Shown piece after piece: positions 10,767 to 25,594 of a DNA stretch of 64,000 bases. The notes below the pieces were generated by a model. That model was given only the letters and a program-made list of their open reading frames with translations. It had not been told where the DNA came from and did no database searches. Position numbers and translations under genes: made by a program. Source of the DNA: Takakia lepidozioides (taxonomy: Eukaryota > Streptophyta > Takakiopsida > Takakiales > Takakiaceae). Every line of letters begins with the position of its first letter. Position 1 is the stretch's first letter. The stretch covers positions 37,677,053 through 37,741,052 of the forward strand of contig CM060732.1 of assembly GCA_030704615.1 (NCBI GenBank), read 5' to 3'.

Positions 10767-11340
10767 CCTTTGCACCCTCGATGCACCCACATTTTGCATA
10801 CATGTCCACGAGTACTGTTCAGAATGACATCGGGTACAATTCCAGCTCTGACAATGTCACCGTGGACCTCTTTGCCCTTTTCCAGGGCTGCCAGGCTTAC
10901 GCATGCATTGCAAATGCAATCAAATGTGATGTGGTCGGGCTTCACCCCTTCCGCAATCATTTGATCGTAGGTCTCCAAAGCCTCCTTCCCGCGGCCTTGC
11001 TATGCATACCCCGTAAGCATTGTTTAGCCACATTGTTGCAAACTCCGTTCACATCCTCGATGCACCTACATTTCACATACATGTCCACGAGGGTGTTATT
11101 GCAAACTTAAACGAATGTGACCCGGTCCGGCTTCACCCCTTCCTGCATTATTTGCTCATACGTCTCCGAAGCCTCTATACCACGCCCCCACTGTGCATAT
11201 CCTCGCCCTTCCTACATCATTTGCTTAAGAATAAGCTCAAGAAAACTGCATCAGTGCTCAAGAATAGGTCGCAAAGCCTCAACCCCACCCCCTTGCATTG
11301 CATATCCTGTGATCGTCCCGTTGCATGACATAAGTTCTCC
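10767..11340 (-). pseudogene. PPR pseudogene (three degenerate repeats)
   Basis: The minus strand reads ETYDQMIAEGVKPDHITF, then CNACVSLAALEKGKEVHGDI and further repeat pieces toward 11,340 (GTITGYAMQGGG). These are PLS-class PPR repeats. Frame changes between repeats and junction with a LINE end on the left show it is a dead fragment. Its nearest relative in the window is the copy at 50,279-51,990. Confidence 0.8.
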
Positions 11341-11564
11341 CCGCTTCGGCTCAACACTACGAAAACATATGGTAGTGCGGGAGACAAAAAGAAGCCAAGT
11401 CCCATCCCTCTGTGTTCACGGGTGAACGTGGGCAACCCTAAAGCAATTTTTTGAATTTTTTAACTTTTTGCACTTTGTGTCATTCCATCCACACAAACGT
11501 TTTGTTAAAGATAGATGGATGAGGTCATCCAATGGATGAACCCTTTCATGTATATGCCTTAAGA
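11341..11564. other. Spacer, nothing recognised
   Basis: T-rich DNA with no open frame of note. Confidence 0.5.
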
Positions 11565-11740
11565 TGCCACGTGTAGTGATGTAGTCATATAAACATAGTT
11601 GTGAAACCTACTGTAGTCATGTAGTCATAAGCTTCTATGGCATGTCATCAATGTGTAGTAGTGGTGTAGTCATTTAGTCATAAGTTTATATGGCACGTGT
11701 CTGACGTGTAGTATTGCGTATGACGACTAATTATATAAAC
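11565..11740. repeat. GTAGTCAT motif cluster
   Basis: GTAGTCAT and variants such as ATGTAGTCAT recur at least six times, interleaved with GCACGTGT. It is the opposite-strand counterpart of the array at 7,190-7,600. Likely subterminal sequence of one DNA-transposon family. Confidence 0.5.
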
Positions 11741-11930
11741 CAAGCATGTGTTCTTGGTCAACAATGTTTGACCACTTCTTCAATATGTACAAACAAACAA
11801 TAATAAATAATAAATAATAAATAATAAACAATCTATGGTAAAAAGAGAAAATTGATAAGATATTGCATAATATTTTGGTGTTAATTTCCAATGCAAGATG
11901 GAGGAGGTTTGAGATTAAAAAAAAAACACA

Positions 11931-12165
11931 TCGGCTGGTAGCTCAGCTGATAAGTGCACAGTGTGTGTCACTCAGGTGGTTTGGGGTTCGAACCCGCTGC
12001 CTTGCCCCGTGTGTGGGACTGTTCGTGTGACGGTATGTTTGGGTGTTGATCGTCCTGTAGGTCTTATGGCCCATAAATGAATGGGGGATAATCTTTCCCC
12101 CTCCTCAAGGGCCTGAATTGTGGGCTGTCGCTCCCAGATTGCCTTAAATAAATAAATAAATAAAA
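11931..12165 (+). mobile_element. tRNA-derived SINE
   Basis: The head has a Pol III A box (TGGTAGCTCAGCTGA, from 11,936) and a perfect B box (GGTTCGAACCC, 11,985-11,995) at tRNA-like spacing. An unrelated body of about 130 bp follows, and the element ends in a TAAA repeat tail. The sequence after the head does not close into a tRNA acceptor stem, so it is not a tRNA gene. A partial second copy of the 3' end follows at about 12,168-12,222. Confidence 0.75.
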
Positions 12166-12399
12166 ACCCCTCAAGGATCTAAATTGTGGGCTCTCAGGTT
12201 TCCTTATATATATATATATGCGAGATCTGAAGAGGTATTGTTTGGGTTATATGACATTTAAGGAATGATATATATGTAACATTTATTTTAGCTGTGATTG
12301 GAGCTTTTTTATGGCTCAAGGCTCCCTAACAACACAACAAAAAGAGAAAAGACCTAGCTATGAAGGCACATAAAGGCCCTTATATACCCTGATAGATAT

Positions 12400-12616
12400 A
12401 CCCTTCATTTTAACATATACCCTTAAGGAAAGTAGGGTATATTGAGCGTCTTGATGTAGGGTAAATATAAGGATAAGGGTATATCATAAAATATTACCCT
12501 GATATGAGGGTATACATCCGGTACCTAAACTTGCCATACCAGGGTATACATATATCAATATACCCTGATATACCAGGCGGGTATATCAGGGTAATTCATA
12601 TACCCGCCCAACACTG
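12400..12616. mobile_element. hAT-type element end with GGGTATA subterminal repeats
   Basis: TATACCC or GGGTATA occurs about a dozen times, then the element ends in CCGCCCAACACTG at 12,616. That terminus is the reverse complement of CAGTGTTGGGCGG, the terminus of the complete hAT element at 48,660-49,547. It abuts arm B of the inverted repeat. The matching left end with a duplicate of GTGTGTTC was not found, so this is a solo end or a rearranged copy. Confidence 0.65.
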
Positions 12617-13800
12617 GTGTGTTCTAAAGCGGACTCCACTTTCACCAATCAATCCACCATCAAGAAGTTGGCTCGCAAAACGGGTGTTACAATGCTTTCC
12701 AAGCATTGTGGGCCATTCTAGCTGTGTTATATGAGCATATTTTTATGGTCCTACTGCATCTGGAAGCCGATTGTTACCGTTGTTCACAAAAATCGCCATA
12801 TAAAACTGGTCTTCGACAGCTCCTATCCGCCTGCAAGTGACACCCTATGGAATCTTCCCGACCTCCAGCAGAAGATGACCTCGCTCGAATTGTGAAACCC
12901 TAACCCCTACCCTATAACCTACTTCTTAAACCTAGCTAACGGATGACATCCGTCGGTCCGGCGTTGTTTGGAGGTTGAAGACAATCCTAGCTCAGGAATT
13001 AGGAGTTGTACTGGTGAAGGGAATCCGAGAACATTGCTGGAACATTGTGAGATTCTTGAAAAAGGTAAACCCGCATTGTTTGCATTTGTGAGGTCATGGG
13101 TACTATTGAAAAATCTTGAGAACCGTGTTCAACATATCCTTGAGACACCAACCATTCTCCCTCGAATGTGAATTGGCAGAGCCTGCTGAGAGCAGTTATT
13201 GCATCATTTGCATATGATGCGTACGGATTTGCACTATGTGGGAGCATTATTCAATCCATTTTTGTTGGATAACACAATGTTGAGAGACTACCCCAATGCG
13301 AAAGTCGGATTTCTTTCATACACCACATGGTGTGTATATCAGTATTTTACAAAAACCAAAGAGTAGGTTACCATGATGATTCAACATCTGCATGAATCAA
13401 AATTAAAATCACTCGTAAGGGTGGGATGGTGGGCTCTCATCCACACCATGCATTCATACAATTCATGTTGAAAATACATCATGCAAATGTTTTTTTGGCC
13501 TAGGACTTTTGTTATAATCTTCCAAATTAGACGGTCAAATCTCCTGAAAAATTTACTGAATGTGCATGAAGTAGGTGGGATCACTTTGGTGCGGTCATCC
13601 TCTTGGATGTTTCTCAAATGAGAGATATACCCTCATCCATGAGGGTATGTTTGGTTTTGGACGGGGCCCCTTTTAACGTTAATATCCAAGTTATTTTTTA
13701 TCCTTAAGGTAGTTGTAGACCCAAGTGAATGCATATTCATTGCCTTAAGGCATGGCCCAATAAAGAGGAATCTTTATAAGCCTATAACAATAATATGGAT
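12617..13800. repeat. Long inverted repeat, arm B (partner 2,927-4,135)
   Basis: Reverse complement of arm A. It contains a third copy of the hAT-like remnant in plus orientation (VWRLKTILAQELGVVLVKGI near 12,965-13,025) with many stops. The insert at 12,895-12,960 is absent from arm A. Confidence 0.8.
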
Positions 13801-13905
13801 GCCAAAAGTGTGTTCAAAACGCTATTGATATTTCTATGTCTCATAGTTTCCATAGTCCCAGCTAAGAGTATTGCTTGTTATATTCCAAATCTCATCGGGG
13901 GTTGT
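13795..13905 (+). pseudogene. Lectin N-terminal fragment
   Basis: The ATG at 13,795 opens a signal peptide almost identical to that of the intact lectin (VSIVPAKSIACYIPNLIGG). Homology ends near 13,905, before any QxDxNxVxY motif, and repeat DNA shared with 6,822-7,002 follows. The open frame runs to 14,124 but the rest is not lectin. It is an orphan start, complementary in extent to the pseudogene at 4,780-5,107. Confidence 0.85.
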
Positions 13906-13907
13906 TG

Positions 13908-14085
13908 TTTGTGTCATCCTAGCCTCCCTTCAACTTTCTCTGTCTTTCTTCTTCTTTCTCTGCCTATTAGCTTCTCATGCTCTTCATCCAACCTAGTGCC
14001 ACAATCAGTTAGTCACTCAAAGTGTAGAGGTGTGTGTCTTCCAGCCTCCCTTCAGTTTTTCTACCTACTAGCTCCTCGTGATCTT
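13908..14085. repeat. Inverted copy of 6,822-7,002
   Basis: Same internal two-part structure as the partner block. It begins exactly where lectin homology stops, which marks it as part of whatever inserted into or rearranged this lectin copy. Confidence 0.75.
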
Positions 14086-16800
14086 CACGACACACAAATA
14101 GTTAGGATTCCTTTCATTGCATGATTTTGGTAGTTGTAGTAGAACAAGTGGATTCCAAGATAAATTGGTAATTAACCATAAAGGAATTTTTTTGCTCTTA
14201 ACCCTTAAGCGACCATCTAAGTTTTGGTGGGCCACCCCCAAAATACTACACACCCTCATGGATGAGGGTGTAACTACTCCTTACCTACAATCACAAATTT
14301 GAACTGTAACTACCACATCCATCTACTCATGAAGTTTTAGCACATTTGACCTTGGAATTTGTAGATTATAGCAAAATAAAACACCACTTCTACAAATTCA
14401 CTCCCCAAAAGTATGGGTAAGTTTGGTTTGACCAAACATTTGCAGTATCGGGTTGAATTTTCCTGTCAGAATGCCCACCATATTTGTAATCTGTGGCACA
14501 TACCAAGTGCCCTCTCAAAAACTGAGACCCAAATTCTTCCAAAAAAATCAATGGGTTGCTTTGTATGTGAAATTGTGGGGGTAAATTTGTCTATTCTGCC
14601 ACTATGTCTGCAAACACCGGGACACCACACTCTACATTAAATCCAGGTTCCAACGGTGAAGGTGTGCCATGTACCAGTCCCTACTGGATAGTGAAAACCA
14701 TCACCAATTCCAAAAACATTTCAGGGAGAGATCATGTTTTAGTGATTCTTCATCCTATGCCAACTCAGGCCAAATAACTGCCGGCCCGGGCACCTTTTCT
14801 GGTAGTATTTTTCAGGGCCACGTCAGGAAAAGCAGAGAGATCAAAGGGCCCCCCTGAAATCGCATCACCGTGACCAGTTAATGCAAGGTAGAACGGCGGC
14901 AGTGGGGAGAAAGTTCTCAGCTTAGTCTATTAGAAAGGAAAACACATCCGTAAATGTGGCGGGCATATGGAAAGTAGCTTGGCAATGCACCTATGGACTA
15001 GGTAGCATTCGAGAGGAGCCCCTGCTACCAGATATAGCAGGGAGCCAGGACCTACCGTGCTGCATTAGCGGCGAGATGTCATGACGACCTGCTATATCCA
15101 TTAGCAAGGGGCTCCTCCCGAGCGCTATTGGACATAAACGGGGTTTTAGGGCAGCGAGCCAGTCAGTCTACCCTTGTACATACCTACCACCACCGGATAT
15201 AGCAGGAGCCAGTACCTACCACCACCGGATATAGCAGGGAGCCAGGATTTACAGAGCCGCGTAGGTAGTTAAAATCTAGTAGGTCGTAGAATACCACATA
15301 CAACACCCCTCCTCAAATCCAATAGAAACACGCCACGTCAGTGAGTCTGCTCTAAAAACCGGTTATGAGTTTGAGAGTAGTATGTTGGGAGATGATACAG
15401 TTGTCAATGGCACACAATACTGACTTTTCTCTTCAATTTTTCATATCTTGAATCTATTGTCCTTCAATAGCCATGTTCTGTAAGTGATTTGTAGTGACAT
15501 TACTTTTTCGTTGCTTGAAATCCTTCTCACCCAAGCCCCAAACATTGAAACCTTAAGTGTAGCTCCTACAACATATATTGGGGAAGATACAATCCTGCTG
15601 CAACTTGCCATACCATAAAAACAAGACTAGATTACACAACTTATCTGCCCAATATCGTTAATTGCGGTGTCAATGCTATGACTTAACCACTTAGACGGGA
15701 TGTCTTCTGCATACATGTCAATGCCGTAGAAGTAACACCATCTGTATGAGAGCTATCTTGTAAAACATCTCAGCTACGTGTCTCCATGATAATCAAACAT
15801 TTTCGCAATTACAGTGACAGCCTCTATTATCACATATGTGAAACAACTTAGTATTGGAAAGCACCAACCCCCTTCCCAGAAATTCCAGCAAGGCTGTTTA
15901 GGCAAGTAGATCCAACTTTATCATGAGACTCATCTTTTATGCTTAGGCCCTACTGGGATGCATCACACTTAGCCTACTCCTCTCTCAAACTGTGCAACCA
16001 TCCCGTAAGTGTGGGAGAGATATTTTGGAGCATGTTTTACCCAATATTCTTGCAGGGCACGATTTAGGATAGTTCTGTGTACAACTACACATTGCTAACC
16101 ATCAAAATGGATTGCCCCCAAGGCAGAGCTCTGACAGAGTCTATGCTAGGTGCCTCCATTCAAGAGTATGAAGAAATTGAACGATGAACAAAACCGGTGA
16201 GGGTTTCTGATTATTTGGTGCGAAAAATCAAAACCATGGGGGGTGATACTTGTAGAGTTGCTTCATGTGAACATTATTACCCAAAGCTACTTGCTATTCA
16301 TTCATATTAAACTGTAAGTTGTATGTTGAATGTGGCTTCCTGTAATTCTGTCTCTCTTCATTTTCAGATGAACGTGCTTTCAAAAGTGAGTGCAACTTGC
16401 AGTCTTGCCTTGACCCATGAGGGCAATTTGTATTGTCACTTGCAGTTCAACTAATGTGCCATTGGCAACACATTCCTGTCTACTTTCCCTCAGACATATG
16501 TGACATCTTGGTGAGGAAGAGCGACTTCTTCCAAGCACAAAATGAGTCTTCACACAGGGAGCACACATCACTATCCTCTCCTCCTCTGTATATGCTCTCA
16601 AGGTGTCAGGTCAGAATATAAGCTGTGTAACACAGATTCATAGCCCGACAGTTTGGACAGTTTGGGCCTGCACACGTTCTTGCATGGCTCTAGAGCACTT
16701 GTTCCTACCTTCCTATTGGTCACTTCCACCATCTCTATTGAGTTGACCCAGCCTTGGTAAATTTCTTAAGACAATAAGATTCATAAAAGCTTTATTTCGG
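14086..16800. other. Long intergenic stretch
   Basis: No gene is supported. The open frames are short and without domains. Local repeats at 15,000-15,260 are listed separately. The right end approaches the 3' transcribed region of THI4. Confidence 0.5.
15000..15260. repeat. Imperfect inverted repeat plus GATATAGCAGG repeats
   Basis: GAGGAGCCCCTGCTA near 15,013 is inverted as TAGCAAGGGGCTCCTC at 15,101-15,116, giving a roughly 130-bp hairpin-like unit that ends GCGCTATTGG. To the right, CCACCACCGGATATAGCAGG occurs twice in tandem (15,188-15,238) with a third related copy at 15,028. The GCGCTATTGG end resembles the termini of the element at 40,795-41,459. Confidence 0.5.
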
Positions 16801-17718
16801 TACAGGAAACATTACATGGATTCAGTAGATCACTGAGTTCTGAGACCTTGAATCCAAAATCATAAATACTTGAACAGAGTTGATCAACACCACAAACAGC
16901 TCACAACAATACACCTCCAAAATCCCGAAGTGGGGCTCCACAAAGACGGGCTCCACGGCCAAAGACCGATCGATCGGCACAGCATCCTCGATTATCACAG
17001 AGCAAATGCACACAAGTACAAGTTTCATACTCAAAGAGATTCACTATTCAAAACTTTGTTGTGAAAAGAGATGTGCCTTACAAAGATCTGGTCGAGAAAT
17101 CCTAACGAGTATAGTAGCTGGCTACACAAAAACAGCTGGCTAGAGAGAAGGCAACACTCTGGCTTAAATTCAAGCAGAGCTCGCGTCATGCGTTTCAATC
17201 TGTTCGCAGCTTTGGGTACTTCATCTTCGCAGCTTGGGTGCAGCTTGGGTGGAGGCCATCATTCGCATGTTATGAACAATGGTGCACAGCAAGCAGGCAG
17301 AAAGACATTTCAAAAAATCCTTCTTCCACTCACAAGGGCACTAAAATTTCTTCAGTTCGACATATCCACGTAAAGAGCAAGACAATTCGCAGGAAAGCTT
17401 TGAAAAGGCCTTGACAATCAACATAACAGCCTCTAACATATAAAGCCTACTGCATTGCACTTGGAAGATGGCTGGCTGTAGGATATGTCGTTGAGCTTGT
17501 CTATCACACTCAGTACACAGTCTTTGAGACTGCACATTGAGAGGAATTCCAAGCGCATGTGCATCAGATACAGATCAAGTTTCAAATTTCATTCAAGAGC
17601 ACACCACACCACTTTCCTAGGCATTCATGAAACCCGAAAGTCAAACTGTTAGTATCTTACCAGGCTCACATGCGAGACCGCAACCTGTCCGCCGTCAGAC
17701 CTGCAGAACCACACAGAA

Positions 17719-17806
17719 ATGGCACACTCCCTTCGCAGGTATTATCCTGATCAGGTTATGAGGGTTTTTCTCAGCCTGCTCGTGAAGCAAGCACCCCTGG
17801 TGCCGA
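17719..17806 (-). promoter_or_regulatory. TPP riboswitch in the THI4 3' region
   Basis: On the minus strand the segment begins CTCGGCACCAGGGGTGC, contains the invariant GGCTGAGA pyrimidine-sensor loop, then ACCTGATCAGGATAATACC and TGCGAAGGGA (pyrophosphate-sensor helix), and closes P1 with GTGTGCC. These are the conserved blocks of the THI-box aptamer, in order. It lies about 210 nt past the THI4 stop codon, on the same strand. By analogy with plant THIC, TPP binding should alter 3' splicing and lower stable mRNA. Aptamer identity is clear; the mechanism is inferred. Confidence 0.95.
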
Positions 17807-17988
17807 GACAAATTAGAATCCACTTATGGTAGAAAAGGAAGCCAATTACAAGCTGAACAAGTTTTTATGTCACAAGTGCTTCTCAAGAGGAGAAGCTTTA
17901 TAATCCGTCACAAAGTGAATATGGAATCCACTGGCTACCTTCAGACTCTGTATGCCCTCACACATGTAGCCACAAGAAACACCAAGCT

Positions 17989-17994
17989 ACTTAC
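17989..17994 (-). promoter_or_regulatory. Candidate regulated 5' splice site of THI4 3' intron
   Basis: ATGTAAGT on the minus strand, containing the consensus donor GTAAGT, starts about 21 nt after the stop codon and about 180 nt before the aptamer. THIC has the same ATGTAAGT before its own aptamer. In plant THIC a donor in this position is hidden or exposed by the riboswitch. Confidence 0.6.
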
Positions 17995-18014
17995 ATGCAA
18001 TCTACCATATACTT

Positions 18015-19355
<1,341 letters not shown>

Positions 19356-19437
19356 TCAAGACTAGAAGAAATTTTGGGGAGCACAAAGGCGATAGGAAAG
19401 GTGGAGCGGAGGGTGGTGAAGAGGGAAGGGAAGCTCG

Positions 19438-19446
19438 TTATATATA
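19438..19446 (-). promoter_or_regulatory. TATA box of THI4
   Basis: TATATATAA on the minus strand lies 86-94 bp upstream of the THI4 ATG, with a pyrimidine-rich leader of CTTCC and CTCTTC runs between, typical of a highly expressed plant gene. Confidence 0.6.
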
Positions 19447-20044
19447 GCAAACAGTAAGAAGCAAAACGCCAACTTTGTTGCAAAAGATAAAAAAGATACT
19501 TCTTTAATGCTAACCGACATAGCTTTCTTTCCCATCTTCCCTGTTATCAGATTACTGGGCCGACATTTTCAATTGGGTCCTTCGAAAAAATCTCGCATTC
19601 AGATTAGTTCATGAGGACGGAAATAGCTACAGTCTAATTTAAGTGACCCTGGGATAATTGGGTCCAGTACAGCTTTCTTTAGAGGCTTTCTTATTTAGAT
19701 GCTTCAACCCACTGTGCAGACATCGATTCGAGCGAAGTGGTTACGTGCTTACATCCACAAGATTGCCTGTACAGATATTATTCCATGCACAAATGCACAT
19801 GCAATCTCGCGAACTTTGATGCATGTGCCTGTAGGGTCCACCTACCCCACACACAGAGGCCCAGGCACTCGGGCCCCCAAGCTCGAATTGCCCCTCCAAA
19901 CCATCAGGGGGGTAGTTCCAGGGAGAGCCCATCCTTAATCAACGGCCTCTCATGCCCCACAGGAGAGGAAACGAAGTACTTTGAGAAGGGGCCATAAAAC
20001 TGAATCGCCCCTTTGTGAAGGAACCGGATTTTTGCGGACTCATG

Positions 20045-20097
20045 GAAGGGGCGATGTACTGGGGGGCCTCTTTAAGAATATCCTACCTAAACGAATG
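20045..20097. mobile_element. Solo end resembling the 40,795-41,459 element
   Basis: GGGGCGATGTACTGGGGGGCC followed by AGAATATCCTA aligns with the right end of the inverted-repeat element (GGGGCGATTCTGTGGGGGGC, GGAATATCCTA). No opposite end was found nearby. Confidence 0.4.
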
Positions 20098-20184
20098 AGG
20101 GGTCTTTGAAGTTGGAGATGATTCACTTGGGGGTGCCTAGGAATCTGGCACTTAGCTCTTTGGGGTCCAAAAGGGAGAGGGAGT

Positions 20185-20330
20185 TGTCAATCTGACTTCG
20201 ATTTTTTCAGTTGCTTCCCATCGATAACAAAGATGTAAATATTTAGTATTAGGATTTGAACTTGCGTAGGGGAGAAAGCCTTGAGCAAGGTGGCTGAGCT
20301 GAAAGGTCTCCATATTACGTTGATGTTTGT
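20185..20330 (-). mobile_element. Candidate tRNA-derived SINE head
   Basis: On the minus strand, CAGCTCAGCCACCTTG resembles a Pol III A box and AAGTTCAAATCCT a B box, at tRNA-like spacing. The body beyond is unrelated to a tRNA. Divergent, so tentative. Confidence 0.4.
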
Positions 20331-21480
20331 ACAGTTCAGCTCCAGCCTGCCAAGGAATGGTAAGCCCGTAGAGATAAGTGGATTCGGAGTTATCCTCACA
20401 GGAGAATTTCTGTGGACCAGGAGCATATATAGGGAGAAGTGTGGTTTGGCTCCCGTGCATCATCATGAAGAATATCTGACTTCATGGGGGCCACAGAGGA
20501 TCACCACCCACGCGACAAACTTGGGCCGTTTCCGACACTCTTGCAAGTCATCCATTGATTCCACATACAATACAAACTCAAATCAGCAAAGATTGCGCTG
20601 CATGGGCCGTTGCCGAATTGCAAGCTGCAAAGTGAAAGAAAATGGATCGGATACATAAATCATAGACTCAGCAAGGTTTCAGAGCGATGGGCCTCCTCAC
20701 TGCTTTATTAGCAAAATTGCTTCCAAGTTTGATGTCCACGAGTCACGACTTCGTTTGGTGTGCTGCATTAACTGACTGCCGCAGGCATCTACAGGTGGGC
20801 AACTGACAGATTTTGCTCGAGCATACCCTCCTGGGGACAAGGCGCTGTGGGCAACGCTGATCGAGTACACAAAGCGACAATCCCGTGATGACTGTTGGCC
20901 GTGGCCAACCACTGGCCACCACTGGTTCTTGTCCTGGAAGTGTGCGCCACTCTGCAACACCATCAGCGACCCCATTTCCAGAAATATCGGTCCTTCTGAC
21001 GAGGCAGGCATGCATGCAAGGTGCGGTTTGTTCCCTGCTAAAGTTGCACGGTGGGGCTAAATCAGTTGGGCATGATCATATGCGTTAAGAACCTGTTGAC
21101 CAGGGCATCTGCTCACAATAGGGAACTCTAGGGCCACCAATATAGGGTACTGAGATGCAGGTGGCCACCTTTTCCGTCATTCTATTCTTGTAAAAGTTTC
21201 TTCGGAGAAGTGGGATATTTTTGTGAATTGTGAGGTGAATTGCTGTAAGTAGTATCGAGTTTAGTGGAATCGTTCTGTATCTTTCCGAGTGAATAATTTT
21301 CCTCAGATTCTTTGGTATCTAGTTTGCTGCATGTGACTCGGTTGAATTCTGGTTGTTGGGGAAGACTGTCGCTTGAACGTGTGGTGTTATTGATCTCGGG
21401 TGGGGGCTGATTTCTCTTCAGATTGTTGGGAGCAGTTGTGTGTAGTGTTGCTCTTTAGAAGAAGCTCACAGGGTTTAGCT

Positions 21481-24433
<2,953 letters not shown>

Positions 24434-25002
24434 AGTGGAATGACTGGCCTCTTGTGGTTTCAATTGTAGGTTCTACACTGAATGCACTTCTTCCCATGTT
24501 TTTGAGATTTAAGTTTGTATGAGAAAAGTTTTGAAGGTGTGCTGGACAGAAATATTGGGCTGGGACGAAGGGGAAATGAGTGTGCCTGCAGTTGATAGCC
24601 TTTCTAGAGATGAACAACCAGCTCATGTATGACAGCTATGAACTTGACAGATATTTGATCAACTTGCTTTGTACATTTGCAGGTAAAGAAGGAAGTTGTT
24701 GAAGAAGAACAGGCTTGTGGGCAAAAGGACCTTTTCTGTTTAGACTGTCAATGACTATGGTGATTTGCATCCAGTGTGCTTGCCGATGTACTAGAGTTGT
24801 GTAATTTGTGACAGACTTGTGCTTCATATCCCACAGCTTTGCCTTTGTTGTTTGCAGATATCAAACATGTGGACAATTAGCTGTTTGGTATGTAAGTGTG
24901 TATGGTATGTCGATGTCACAGTAGAGAAACTCTAGTGTGTGCTTACATGTTTTTGTAATGGCAATGGAAGAAGCTTGTTTGTACTTTCTGAGCTAATTCG
25001 AC
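24434..25002 (+). promoter_or_regulatory. THIC 3' UTR with spliced architecture
   Basis: After the stop there is a good acceptor, TTGTTGTTTGCAG, ending at 24,857, a short exon, and a consensus donor in ATGTAAGT (GTAAGT at 24,892-24,897) about 105 nt before the aptamer. This is the layout known from flowering-plant THIC, where the second 3' intron contains the riboswitch and its donor is the regulated site. The donor of the first 3' intron was not fixed. Confidence 0.6.
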
Positions 25003-25129
25003 TCGGCACCAGGGGTGCTTGCTCAGGTGGTAGCACTGGCAACCATGGCTGCTAGTGCTCCGCACTAGAGCAGGCTGAGAGAGTCCCTTCGCACCTGAAC
25101 AGGTTAATACCTGCGTAGGGAGCGTGCCA
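25003..25129 (+). promoter_or_regulatory. TPP riboswitch in the THIC 3' UTR
   Basis: P1 opens with TCGGCACCAGGGGTGC; the CTGAGA loop is at about 25,074-25,079; ACCTGAACAGG, TTAATACCTGCGTAGGGA and closing GCGTGCC follow. The variable P3 helix is long (about 50 nt between GCTTGCTC and GAGCAGG), as is common in plants. A possible downstream acceptor TATGCCACAG ends at 25,159. TPP should promote use of the upstream donor, remove the main polyadenylation region and reduce THIC mRNA; this is known for plant THIC and inferred here. Confidence 0.97.
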
Positions 25130-25594
25130 GACCTTTTTGTGTTTGTGTATGCCACAGGCCCGCGACCTTCTCTCTCTCTTGCAATTTCAAGGACTGTTTC
25201 ATCGGCCAACCTTCATGAGGCACCCTGAATGGTAAGAACTGTGGTCAGTCATGCTCCAATATTTCTTAAGCTTCATCACTTTGTTTGGATGCTGCTCTGC
25301 ATTGTCTTGGATTGTGCATTTTGTGGAGTAATCAGATCTGCAGTAAGTAATCTGCAATTCATAGGGAGCCCTGTAGTGAATGCTCTACCCATCAATCCAT
25401 GAATGAAGTTGAAAAGCCTTCATGCTAATGAAGGAAGCCTCTGAGGCCACAAAAGAGGAACAAAATGCTTCCGTCCCTTGTTGCTTAGAATGAGATATGC
25501 TGGTGTGGCTGCAAAAGTCAAGCTTTCCTGGTTTCATTAAGGAAATCTGCGGAAGATGAGAGGGAGGGGAGCATATTTTTCCCCAAAGTCCAGT

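Larger units (their letters stand above)
19447..21480. other. Intergenic region shared by THI4 and THIC
   Basis: About 2 kb separates the two divergent genes. It holds a candidate transposon end (20,045-20,097), a SINE-like block (20,185-20,330) and, from about 21,100, the presumed THIC promoter and leader. No convincing coding frame is present: the open frames at 20,152-20,466 and 20,697-21,015 lack domains. A shared bidirectional promoter is possible but insertions now lie between the start sites. Confidence 0.5.

Noticed and set aside
11931-12005. tRNA gene
   Set aside because: A and B boxes are good, but the ends do not pair into an acceptor stem and a SINE body with TAAA tail follows.
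21400-21480. Upstream in-frame extension of THIC
   Set aside because: The extra 27 codons do not look like a transit peptide, while MASPQVCSKAL at 21,481 does.
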